Shown one piece after another: positions 43,666 through 55,700 of a stretch of 64,000 bases of DNA (position 1 is the first letter of the stretch; each line of letters starts with the position of its first letter). This DNA comes from Phoronis australis. Taxonomy: Eukaryota; Phoronida; Phoronidae. The position numbers and the translations under genes were made by a program. Where the stretch lies: positions 771,150 to 835,149 of the forward strand of contig NMRA01000059.1 in NCBI GenBank assembly GCA_002633005.1. Reading direction: 5' to 3'. The notes below the pieces were generated by a model. It had not been told where the DNA came from, searched no databases, and saw only the letters and a program-made list of their open reading frames with translations.

Positions 43666-46225
43666 TATGCCTCTCTACTGTATGCCTCTCTACTTGCTGT
43701 CTCCGTTTATGTCACTGTCTGTTTCTCTTAGTACAAGTTCATTTCACTCATTGCCTGGTGATGATGAGACACGTGGTCTCGAAGTATAGCTTAGTGTTTT
43801 AACTTGTTTGCCTGTTATGTCTCTCGGTGTTTTGCTGCACGCCTGAAGACAGGAGATTGTTTAGAGACTACGAGAGAGTATGTATTAAGCTGTCAAACAA
43901 AAAGTACAGCCGTGTCTTCAATATCAAGTTTGTGTTTATGAAGGGTTGCTGCCGTATATGTGTATGTGTGTCTACGAGTGAACGCGCACGCGTGCGTTCG
44001 TGCGTGCGTGCGCGCGTTCGTGCGTGTGTATGTTTGCGTATGTAGTTGGAACATTGAAAGTATTAGACAAGTACCTGGGGTCAAATACAGTAACAACACC
44101 CAGGCTGCTGAAACTGCAACCAGCGTTTAAAATGTTTTCAGGAAAGTAGTGCAAAATAATCTATTTCGTCATACAAAATATAGAATTGCTAAAGTTAATA
44201 AAACTTTAAGTGTAACACTCCGAAAATAATGCCTTCACAGCTGAATACTTTAGTACCTGTAAGCGATCACAATTTCTGTGAACTGACGCGTAATTTAAGC
44301 AATTGACATTAGACTTGTTATGAAATATAATACATAAAGACTTTATAAATAAATAAACACATTTCGTACACGCGGTATTACGACTGGAATCATAATGACA
44401 CATGAACAATTACACAATTTGGAAAATGTTTTGAGCAAAAATCATGGGTGCGTTAAGGAATCCACAACATCTGTCTCCGTTCAGTTAAAGCGGCATTAAA
44501 CCAATGTTGTCTGTCAAAATCAGTTTTGTTTTAGTCCCCGTTACGTTATAAAATTGGGTTGCTACTTGCTCAGTAGTGATAAATGACCTCTGGGCTTGGA
44601 ATGAAGTAACTCTATGTTTCTCCAGACCAAGTTCATAAAATCCGAGATTTGAAGAAATAACGAAGTGTCAGTTTTTTCAAAGTCCAGAAATTACATCAAA
44701 TTTGATAAAGGAAGAGTGAGAAGCCATCATCATTTTTGACAGAGAGCACGGATTTGATGCCACATCAACGCCTCCAATATTAATCTGTAAGATATTGATG
44801 CTGCTACCATTATAATTTACCACTGATAATCACGCCTTGTGGCGGAGTCAGGTTCAGGGGAATAAAGATTGAAGGAAAATTAATAATATCCTGATCGTGA
44901 CAATGGTGCAAAATTGTCAGGTCACTGCAACGTTAGGCCCTTTGTCCAGGGCGGGGTTGCGAGATCACGCAAGTCATGCATTTTAAGCATTGCACGTGAT
45001 CTTACTTGTACAGATCCTCTCAAATACTAGGGTCCCGAGTTCTGGGTTACATTTACAGACGACAGTACTCTTGAATTTGTCGTTTGAGTAACGCAAGATG
45101 GCTCCAATGCAACACCAAGATCACGTGATTTTCGAGGGTGTCACGTCAATTCACTGATCCTGATACGAGTAAATTGGCCGCCACTGGTGACGGGACGGAC
45201 ATTGGATGTGCTAAATTGTGGAAATTAACGATAGGAAAACACATGAACTGATTCCCACTTGCATTGTTTTAGGAAGATTATCACCTCGCCGCGTAGCTGA
45301 TGATGACCGGTTGAGGATGAGTGGGCCTCAGGTTATAAACCGGAAGCTGTACAGTTTATGGCTCAAATTCATGTAACATACAACTGTCGAAAAGGAAAGC
45401 TTGATAACGATACTGTTTCTGCTTTGTTTTTATTTAGAATATCCGTAAAGGAGTTTTCACGCCAAACCATCGACTTAGGCAAAAATGAGTCCCAAGTGAC
45501 TGTCCTTGAGCATGAATCTTTTTTTCTGATTTCGAAGTAGAATAGACTTATTTAAATTCTTGATTTACGCTGGTGAACTCGTACTTATATATAAAACAAA
45601 GGAAAGTAGACAATAAACACACAGGGTGTTAAATTCACGGGTACTTCCCATTCTAGTGACATCACCCGATAGGCAAAATTCATCGCTCTGATAATTACAA
45701 CTCACAGATGATCCTTTAGTCATAGTGGCGGGTCTAGGATATGTTGTGCGAGGGGTTAACCACAGTTTTCAAAGAAAAGCGCATGGGTAGACCTTTAAAC
45801 GGGCATGCCGACGTTGTTTTCAGTCTGTAAAAGCACCCACCCCCTGACTGTTTGTGTGCCAAACAAAAGGTAGCGGCAAAGGAAATCAACCACATTTAAT
45901 TTGATTAGCCTTACGGCAACATGAACACAATGGAAAAAACTTTCAAGGTTACCTTGTTTAGTTGAATTTTGCAAAGAATGACATGTGTCATAGGCGGTTT
46001 TGGGATGCAGCTTGCCCTCCGCTCACCCTGCACCTATGGCCAAAAAGAAAAAAGCTACGACACACCGTTCAAGGAGAAATGTGAAGATCTGCACATTGTA
46101 TATTGTAGCAGCGCCTCCTGGTGGTGATTTTCTAGATCCTCAAGATCACTTTGCCATTCTGGAAATGCGAATACCGATAAGTAATAGCTTAAATCTCGAC
46201 AATTCATGAGCAAAATACACAGTAA

Positions 46226-46707
46226 TCAGATATCGACATCAGTCATCACGGGCATGACAAACTCCGAGTGTCGCACGCCAATTGAAAACTTTGGTCCACT
46301 ACGAACACTTGCGGTGGCTTGATGTACATTGTATGCTCCTGGACCAGGTTTCATCGTTTTGTCTCTGTACTGGTTTGTTCGGCTGGACAGTGAAAATGTG
46401 GGAGCTTTTCTCTTGAAGCTGTTTGTATTGTCTGAACTATAGGCGGCAGGTCCCTGTGTCTTCGAAGCATCGTAAAGGTAACTACCAACCCCGAACCTGT
46501 TGTCTTTGCCCCCGAAACTGACTTGAAAACAGTTCTTGCGGGCGGGGTCACGTTGTCCAATACCAGCTGGGGTTTGATACGACTGCGGACCAGGCATCTT
46601 GTTATCGTGACTGTACTTATACGGAGCTTTGATGGTGACTGTGCGTTTATGTTCAGGTTTCGTAGGATTGTAATTGTTCGGTGACGGGAAGTCAGCTGTT
46701 TTATTTT
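46226..46707 (-). CDS. ODF3-like exon 4 and stop
   Basis: 160 residues with four or five further P-G-P-x-x-Y type repeats, including KMPGPQSYQTPAGIG, TQGPAAYSSDNTN, TFSLSSRTNQYRD and MKPGPGAYNVHQ. Stop TGA at 46226-46228. Acceptor ctttttcag. Confidence 0.93.
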
Positions 46708-49700
46708 CTGAAAAAGATAAATCCTATATTCATAGTTATTGTCAGAATATGTAGAACACAGGCTACCCGAACTACACGGCTCATGCACTTGTAAAGTATT
46801 CACTGTCTCAATAATGAACACGGCTCGTCGTCCTGTAAATACTTGCCTGGACGCCCAAAACACGATTTAGGCGCCTAAAAAGCACGAGTCTTTGACTCGC
46901 ATCAACTAACAAACGGCACGTAAATATGCCATTTACTGGACATAATATACCCTTCTGCAGTGCCATCTGTCGACACACTTATAGTTTCGAGAGAAATCTA
47001 TATATTTTTCTATAATTTGGTATCGTGTTTGTGATTTTTTGTGCAAATAAGACAGATTCAACATAATATAATTAAATCTGTTTCTCTTGTGTAGTTTTTA
47101 ATCAATAACGAAATATGGTTGGTCCAAAGAATACCCCCGGCCCAAAACAAAAAGTCGAGAGTACTTAAACATGTCATCTCATGGAAGTGGGCAGCAAAGA
47201 GTCAGTAGGCCGCGTTTACAGGTATAGTACCAGAGCCGTGTTCCTTAGTGAATGTGAGTCACCGAGCCGCGCCTTGTGTGATGCGTAAACCCTGTTCTGC
47301 GCGGGTACGAGTTTCCTTGCAAGGAATAAGAGTGTGAGGCGTGTAGCATGAAACAAGGACACTTTGGAAATTATGCGTGCGTTCCGTAGAGTCGAGAATC
47401 TCGTGAAAATTTGAGAACAAACAATACTTCGCAAGATATCACCATGTGTTTCAAGCGAAGCACGTGATCACAAATAAGGGTGTGTGTGTGTGTATGTTTT
47501 ATTTGAACATTTTCGACAGAGCAGTCCGCATGAAATATGATAACGACATTTGAATTCTCACGATCAAGTTACATTAAAAGAAAACGAACCTAAAGCAGCA
47601 CGAATTTAGCCCGAAATCAATTATAATTTAATTTCGTTCGATATGATTATATGACGGCATCTTTTAATTTATTCTATTCAAAGCAAACTCTTACTTGCAG
47701 ACTTGAAGCGACCTCCCATGGAGTACTGTGGAGCAGAAATCTTTCCAGTTCTCGTGAGAACGTGGTTTACTCCGACATAATGTGAGGATTGGTTCACGTA
47801 ATTGGTGTCTGAAACAAGAACCTATTTGACTCATTCGACTCCGATAAAAGGGTTGTAAAAGAAACACGTGTCATATAATGAAGAGTAAACCTGAGTGGAG
47901 TTCAGTAACGCTAGTGTCTCCTAGAAAAGCAACATCTCGCGAGAATATGCGAGATATTACCGTAATAAGAGCACCTAGAGTTTTCTCGCAGCTTGACAGT
48001 TATTGATCTCTACCCCATATCAACATTTTCACAGACGTACTTTGATTCTTTTTAAACCAATATCGTGTTTCAATAATTTGTATGAATTGAAATTGGTTTC
48101 CCCAGAAATTCCTTTGTCGGCCATAATAGATTGCCTTGGCCACTGAAACTAACCCGCCGTGACTGAGCTTGGTCTGAAGAACTAACGACTTTTAAGTCGT
48201 TAGTGCTTCAGGCCAGGCTAAGTCACTAATGATTTCTGAACTTGTACAGAACTTTTAAAAGTCCTGTACAAGTTCAGAAATCATTAGTAATCTGAATAAG
48301 GAACAAGGCGAAACTGATATTAAAACAGTAAGTGGTCTGAACCAAAAGTTGGTTTCTGACAGAAGACAAGGGTTTGATTCTCCTTGATGACAATAGATTA
48401 CATAAATATTAATAGCGTTAGAAATAATCACAGTAAAAGTAATTGTAATGGTAGTAGTTAGTAATAATCATCGTCGTCATAAATAGAAGATGAAGAGGAA
48501 CGGAAGAAGAAGAGGACGAAAAATAATAATAAAATAATATCAGAGGAGTGACCACGTGACAAACCAAGGATGCCGCAAGGGAGGTCTCACCACAATTTTT
48601 GGAGAGAATAATTTCTCGCCACTCTCTGATCGCTGGTGACGTTTCTTTTTGTCTGGTCCGGAGTGGTGCCCCCTACCCCCNCTACTCGCGTCTTTAAAAA
48701 CCCATTATGTTGAAACCTCTTCAAATGTACGTTTGCGTACATGAAAGTGTGCTTTTACATGCACGTAACTTTGCTAAGACTCCTTTTTGTCCTCGGCTTT
48801 GAGGTGCCACACAATACACTTTAGGTCAGGCTAAAGTCACAACTTTCTAAACTGGAATAGATTAAGGTTGTGTTGGTTACCATCTGTCTCCTTTTCAGAG
48901 GTGTTCTGTTGGAGTAATGTTTTAGTTGTTGTGACTTCAAAAGAGTGAAACAATACAAGGAATCCTTAAGGGTTTGTCTGTCGGAAATCTGCTATTGGCT
49001 TTTCTCGTCTTGAATTAAACACTGAAAGAAGTATCGGCTACCTTAAATACCTCTGCAGGCATTATACGATTGAAAATCGAATTCTTTTGTTTGAACAAAT
49101 ACAAGCTAATCGAAGGCGAATATGCTCTTGTGTCCGATTTGTTCACAGTCGGTAATCAGGTATTTAATTGATTTATAGTAATTAGAGATGACGCGATATG
49201 TTTGTTAATTTACAAATGAGGAGAAAAAAATTCCGACGTAGGCCACAAATAATGTATTTTGCTACCAAACCACACTTATGTTTTTGAAAAGTGGGCCGTG
49301 CGAGATGCAGACTGCATTTTAAGTCGTTAAACCAGGGTGCAAAACCTTGCGTCAAGTAAATTATAAGCAGGTTACTGACGCCGGTGTATTGACGGTTTTC
49401 ACAAGGTCAGTTCCAAAACTTTTCCCTGACATATCTGACAGAGGCACATGTAACGACTGCCGGCGATGATTTGTAATGGGCAACAAATGAAAATCTTGAT
49501 TAGGGCAATATCTTTAAGAGCTAAGATTTCTTCTGCCAACCGGGTTGATTTGGCTCCTCAAGTGCGTCGTAAACTGTGTCTGTATTTTGAAGATTGGTCA
49601 TTGTTTTTGTTTGAATAGGAAGAAATGAAAATATTTCTAACATCAAGATAAGCAAGGATAGCGATTACTCGCCAACGTGAAAACTAAAGCGAATTTGCTA

Positions 49701-52700
49701 CTCAGAATGGCCGAATGATATCACCTCTGTGTCGACTTCCAAATGAGAATGCTGGTTGCCATGGTTTCGTTGGGTCAGACGTTTTGTTTCCAATGCTTGT
49801 TGGTAAGCTGTAGGCTGCCGGCCCAGGACCTAGGTACAACAAAAATAGAACAAATTTGATAGGATAGTACATGTAATGTAGACACAACTCTACACATTGA
49901 TCGCCTGTTTCACAAAATTTGAATTTATAATGAGATGCGTGCGCAGTCACTACCATATGTGATCCTGAGTTAGTACAGGAACACATCGAGAAGCAGGTTC
50001 AACTATCGGTGATAAGGTCATGAAATTTCCAAACAAAACTCCTAAGCTATCTTTAATGTTTTGGGGTCCAAGTATAACTCTCCATTTTTAACATTATAAT
50101 GATTGTACATGAACCGACTTTCACATTATTATCGGGAAGCAATGAAGAAATTATAACTTCATCACAATACACAAAGATGTCTAATAAATCACCAATATAA
50201 AATGTACAAACCAATTGACAGTGTTTATTACTCCACTACAGTAACTATCTTCCCCAGTCATGTTAACAACCTCTTACCGGCGATACTCGCAAGATTCCTA
50301 ATAACATGTGCTCTTCGCGATCTGAGCAGCCGGTGTCACATAATAATAGTCTTCTACATTGTAAATAGCAAAAGAATACCTTTGAATATGGTTGTCTATG
50401 AAAACATAAAAGAAAGAAAAACAATCGCTTGGAAGAAAAACAAGCAAAAATGAAACATTTGATGTCCATGGAGAATTCGGATAAACAACTAAATGGCATA
50501 TTAGTTGTATATCAATCGGAGTTAGTCGAGTAATTTACACTGTTGTGATTAGTCACGAGTTTGGTAGTTGGGAAATGTACAAGACAGAACATTGTCAGGT
50601 GCCACGTTCCAAACTGGATAATAAACTGTGGCACTTGAGAGCATGATGGACGAATTTAATAGGTAGGATATCCGGAGTTCTCATGAGAGATTCAAATTTA
50701 GATGTCGTGGGAGAATGACAAAACCGATCACTTAAGTAATTAACCCGAAATACTCGGTAAGCACTGCAAACTAACACACCGTGCTCTTCTTCCTCTACAT
50801 AACTCATCCAGTTTTCATATGGAATATTTGTGTGGCGACCTCTTTCCAATAGTAACGAAAAAACATCGCAATCGAGGCAAAGACTGGATAAAAACACGTG
50901 GGATACTAACTATTTCTAGATAATTCTCAAGACAATACATTGTTTTATATCTCACATAGTAAGGCAGTTTTGAGTTACATTCGATATCAGATTGCCAGCC
51001 TTGCAAGTAACAGTCGTTGACACGTTGAGAAATACGCTTGGTTTACCATACCCTGATTAACCCTACATCTGAAAAACCATAGCCCTACACAGACAGAAGT
51101 TTCCTTACAAAACTTGCCCAATTATAGAAAGATTTTCCGATCAGGTCTGACTGAAAAAGCATATCATATGCAGCCTTTACCCCACGATTACTAGGCATCT
51201 CCAGTATTTTGAAGCAGCATTTTATACAGGATACAAAATATTTAGTAAACAATGGGAATCGACCACATTCTCCCATAATTGCCGAGTTTGAACAACAACT
51301 GCCTACTCCTAAAATGCGTTTACAAAACTTGATATGTACATTTTCCAATTGTTCATATACTTAAAGCCCATATCTCAACACCGTAACACAGAGAGGGGTA
51401 AACCATTTTATCGAACAAGTGAAAGGTTATTGACGGGGGCAGATCACGACATCTTCGCTTTAATTTACAACTTGCAGAGGCAGCTTTATATGCTTGACTA
51501 GATAAGGCTTTAATGGCTTTGGTCCACGAAACTTTTGGAGTAATAAGTAGTCCAAGGTATTTGTAATGAGGCACCACATCAACCAACGTTCCATTGTAAA
51601 ACCATTTCTCATATCGTCTAAGGGGGCCGCCATTTCTGAAAACGACCACATTAGTTTTCTTCAAGTTTACTTGCGTGCCCCATGATTCGCAAAATTCTGC
51701 CGAACAATTAAGCATACGTTGTAAGTCGATGGTGGTGGAGGAACATAACACCATGTTGTGTGCATACAGTAGGGAGTTAACTTTTGGCATTTGTTCGCTG
51801 AGATACGTGCTAGTAATATTACGTTTCTCACTCAGTTGATCCAGAAATTCATTTAGATACAGCATAAATAATAATGGGCTGATCATGCAACCCTGGCGAG
51901 TGCCATCAAAGTAAGACAATCTTGAGTTTTCACACAAGTGCGCAACTTACTATACATAGAGCGGATTACGTTGAAAATTTTACCATGCACGTCAATGTTT
52001 TTCAATCCAGGGAAGAGTAAATTATGTGGGATTTAAACGAATGCCTTCGAGAAATCCAAAAAGGCATAGCAAAATCTCCAAACCTGCCGACTCAAATACT
52101 TGTGGCACATAGCTTGAAACTTGGTCAACCGTAGAGTAGCCTTTCGTAACCCAGCTTGAGACTCATAAAGTTTATCATTATTTTCTGCCCAGTAATAAAG
52201 ACGATTATTTAAAAGTTTGGTAAAAGTTTTCCCAAAGCAGACACCAGGGAAATACCTTTATAGTTACTTCCGTCATTGATATTACCTTGTTTATCTACTG
52301 GAGTAAGCAACGGCGTCACACCAAGTCTGAGGATAATACCCAGAATCTAAAATTGCATTAAATAACTTATGCAAGACTGGTACTATCGTTACCTCATTGC
52401 ACTTCATCATTTCAAAAATCACGCCATCATAACCCCAGCCTTGCCATTAGGCAACTGTCCAATGGCCTCATATATTTCAGGAGGCAAAGAATCAGTATTA
52501 AAATCAGTTGTTAGTACACTTTCACAAGAAGTATCATGTTCAATCATTTCTTGTGTGGCAAATTCACTCAAAGACTCGTCAGTAGAAAAGTTTCGTTTCA
52601 ATAAATTCTTGAAATAGTCGTGCCATTTCTGCGGACTAATTGTAGAAGACATACGGTATGTCCGAATATTGGATTTAATTATTTTCCAGAACTCCTTAGG

Positions 52701-55700
52701 GTTTTTTTGGAACATTTAATGGCTTCAATAAGTCGGGCTTCATAAGCATTCTCTTTCTGTTTAAACAGATCACGGAAAACTTTCTTTTTTATTTTTTACG
52801 CGTTAAGGTAAAATACCAGTTTTAAAGACCATATTTTTGTTCGTTTGGCCGAAGCCAATTTATCATCCCAACAGGGTGGCTGCTTTGTCGCCGAGTTTCG
52901 ATTTACTTTAGTCTGACTTTTAGTTATGGAACTGACCGCATTATCTAGATTGCCATTAGCCACCGAGCTATCCACGACCACCGTACAATTCTCGGCCCCA
53001 GTTGAAAAAACCCGAGAGAATGCCTGAGCTCCCCCACTGAATCCGGCTATGCGAGTGTAACAATGGATCCATAGGAGGATTGATCTGTGACCTACATGTA
53101 CAACACCTAAACTTACAAATAACTGGTAGATGATCAGATTCATCCCATTCACCCACAACATAATCCTCTACTAAATCAAATAGTTGTGTAGATAATAATA
53201 CATAATCCACAAGACTACGTCCGCCACCCGACAGACAGGTAAACTCACCCCTGGTCAACGGGGAAACGACCGTTGACAATATGAATACAAAGTTCGTGAC
53301 AATACTCAATGAGAGTTTTACCGAAATTGTTTACAACTTCGTCCTGAGAATTCCTAGGCAAACTAAATGTATCCGCTTCACACCAGTCCTGGCATGGAAA
53401 ATATTTTGGGCTATCATCTAAAATGAAGTCTAACAGATTCCCTGTTCTGGCATTGAGATCGCCCACAATAGCCAACGAACAATCACTGAAAGAATCAGTC
53501 AAGTTTGTAATCTCTCTATACAACAATAATATACCGCTGTTCTCTGGTGAACCTGTACCATCAGAATATGAACTTGAGCCCTCAGGGGGTAAATAAACAA
53601 AAAACATCAAAACATCCTGAACAACACCAAATAGTTCCCTTTCGCATTTCAAACAGACACTAAAGGGAAACTGTGAATGTATGCGCTTGAAATATTTAGA
53701 AATTGATTGTTTAACGAAAATACTAACGCCTCCAGATTGTCTACCTTTTCTTTTGTTCTTATTATAACATAGATTAAACGAGACAGACAGCTCAAATTGA
53801 TTTGAGCGTTTTGTCCATGTTTCATAGATACAAATATTATCGTAAGTAGATATGTATATTTGAACGTCGTCCCTAACAATTTTATTTTCTAATCCTTGTA
53901 CATTCCAAGAAGCCATTGAAAGTGTAGGGCCATGGCCTGACCACTAGTAACCTGCTGCGCCATTCACTTCAGGTCTTTAAACACCAGTTTCCGGGAGTTA
54001 TCCAGAAACCATAACCATTGGCTTGCCCTCGATCACCTTGTCTGATTCGATATTGTACACATAAATACGACCTTGGTATATTAATTTGTCGTACCTAATC
54101 TTTGCATTTGTCCAGCTCTTACCAAGTGAGAATTCATACAGACGCCGCCTCGCCGTCCTGAGTGACGAAGACATCAGTGTTATTGTTGTTATTCTGTAGA
54201 ACCTTGTCTTTAATTATCTTTAGACCTCCATTTTGCTATTATCGGACGGTGTTTATTTGCAGTTTTGCGGCCAAATCTGCGAGATCGTTCGATTATGACA
54301 CGATAAACATCCAGGCAGTCCTTCAAAAAATCGGTAACTTTGGACTCAGACTGTTCCCACGATTCGTGATTCTCCTCCGGTATGCCATGAAAGATCAAGT
54401 TGTCGAGTCTTGATCGATTCTCTAGGTAGTCTAGTTTAGACTCAAGATTTTTCACCTTTTCATGTAGACGACAATTTTCCTCTCGTGTTACGCAGTAGCC
54501 GCTTGTCACAGAGCATCAAGTTCTTTAAAAGCATCTGATTTCAAGCTCTCAAATTTATCATTCAAAAGTTTCAATACTGAGCTCCCTGTTAGAAATGTCA
54601 GGAGTAGACGGGTTCGATTGAGATAGATAAGACGTGATCCCCGGGTTTGCGGCCTACTGCTGGTTGGAGTGTTCTTGAGAGGCATACTCGCTTGTTCCCT
54701 GCCTGCCGGTTGGTAGTCAGTTGGCAGCACGCACTTAATTTTCCTCGGGAAATTTTTTACACCGACGTTTCTGATTGGCTAGTCGAATTCTCAACAGGCA
54801 GCACTTTACGCTAACAAACTGGCATTATAGATACTCTATAGTCTATGCTGGCATGACTGATGGACTGAAGTGTGAATGTGGTCTGTTGTACAGACAAATC
54901 GGTGCTTGAAATTTATGTTCAGGAAATGTGAATCCTAGAAATTGTGGTTGCGCCTTTTCGGAATGCATCTTTCTACTGTCGATGACTTTTGTTTACGCTA
55001 CTGTCCTATATCATACAGTATGAATAACACACCGGTTAAATCGGCCAAATGTGTGTTTATTGTACTTGTATGTACTTCAAGCACGCGGCTATTAAACATC
55101 ACTGCAGAAACGAAATAGTTGTTGGGACGCCACTTGCATGGCGAGGCTAAAAATCGTTCGCAGTCCGCCGTTTTTTCACGGTGTTGTAAAGGTAATCAAT
55201 GACTGCTGAGATTACATTTACCAATGCTAAAGCGCGTACCACTGTGTGATACCTGCGTGCTGGCTAGGCACGTAGGGGTCAGCGAGGGGAGGCATGTTGA
55301 GAGATCGATTACGTAAGAGTAGCTTCACATCGATGTACAGTACTGTAGGTCGAGAATATCAAAATGTCCGACCACTGTTTCAGTAATACCTTGTGACAGG
55401 CGAACGTTTGCAGTAAGAGAATATAAACACACGCACTGGACTTAACCCACCAAACAGCACTACCACAAAACAAAGTCTTTCTGGCTTTATAGCAAATAAA
55501 CTGCAGAAGCCAGATTACGATTGCATAAAACACAAAATTAGGGAGAGACAAACTTCAAGCGTGGCAATACTACGACAACGCCACCTGACACTGCAATGCC
55601 GCTCCAGCAACTGTCAAAAATTGAAAAATTGCTCGCGTTCACCTTGTCGACCGCGTTCATTAAACTCATGTTGTCTGGTTCCATTTATTGACACTTTTTT

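Larger units (their letters stand above)
41756..44045. mobile_element. Inverted-repeat pair, possible non-autonomous element
   Basis: About 41756-42030 on plus matches 43660-44045 on minus. Shared blocks in order: GT/GC microsatellite, ACTCTCTCGTAGTCTCTAAA, CTTCAGGCGTGCAGC, AAAACACCGAGA, ACAAGTTAAAACACTA, GTCTCATCATCA, GGCAATG-GTGAAATGAAC and CATAAACGGAGACAGCA. About 1.6 kb lies between the arms, without a coding frame I recognise. No target-site duplication could be fixed by eye. Confidence 0.6.
41328..46225. other. Intergenic region between the LLTP and ODF3-like genes
   Basis: 4.9 kb between the LLTP start and the ODF3-like stop, so it should contain the LLTP promoter just right of 41327 and the ODF3-like 3' end. 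No TATA box or polyadenylation signal is convincing. It holds nested inverted repeats at 41756-44045 and a dispersed repeat at about 44540-44700. Confidence 0.5.
47809..49724. other. Intron 2 of the ODF3-like gene
   Basis: Holds two adjacent hairpins at 48161-48288, an AAT/GAA-rich stretch at 48440-48545 and a single N at 48681. No gene. Confidence 0.5.
50580..55310 (-). mobile_element. LINE (non-LTR) retrotransposon, near full length, inactivated
   Basis: On the minus strand from 55310: 5' leader, ORF1 with coiled coil and RNA-binding-like core, APE-type endonuclease, reverse transcriptase and a C-terminal region, ending near 50580. Several frameshifts and stops break both ORFs. It lies inside intron 1 of the ODF3-like gene in the same orientation. 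The clade is not certain; an APE endonuclease plus this ORF1 type excludes R2-like elements. A 5' fragment of the same family lies at 33570-34215. Confidence 0.85.

Noticed and set aside
43893-44154. Arg/Thr/His-rich open frames
   Set aside because: They are translations of a GT/GC microsatellite.
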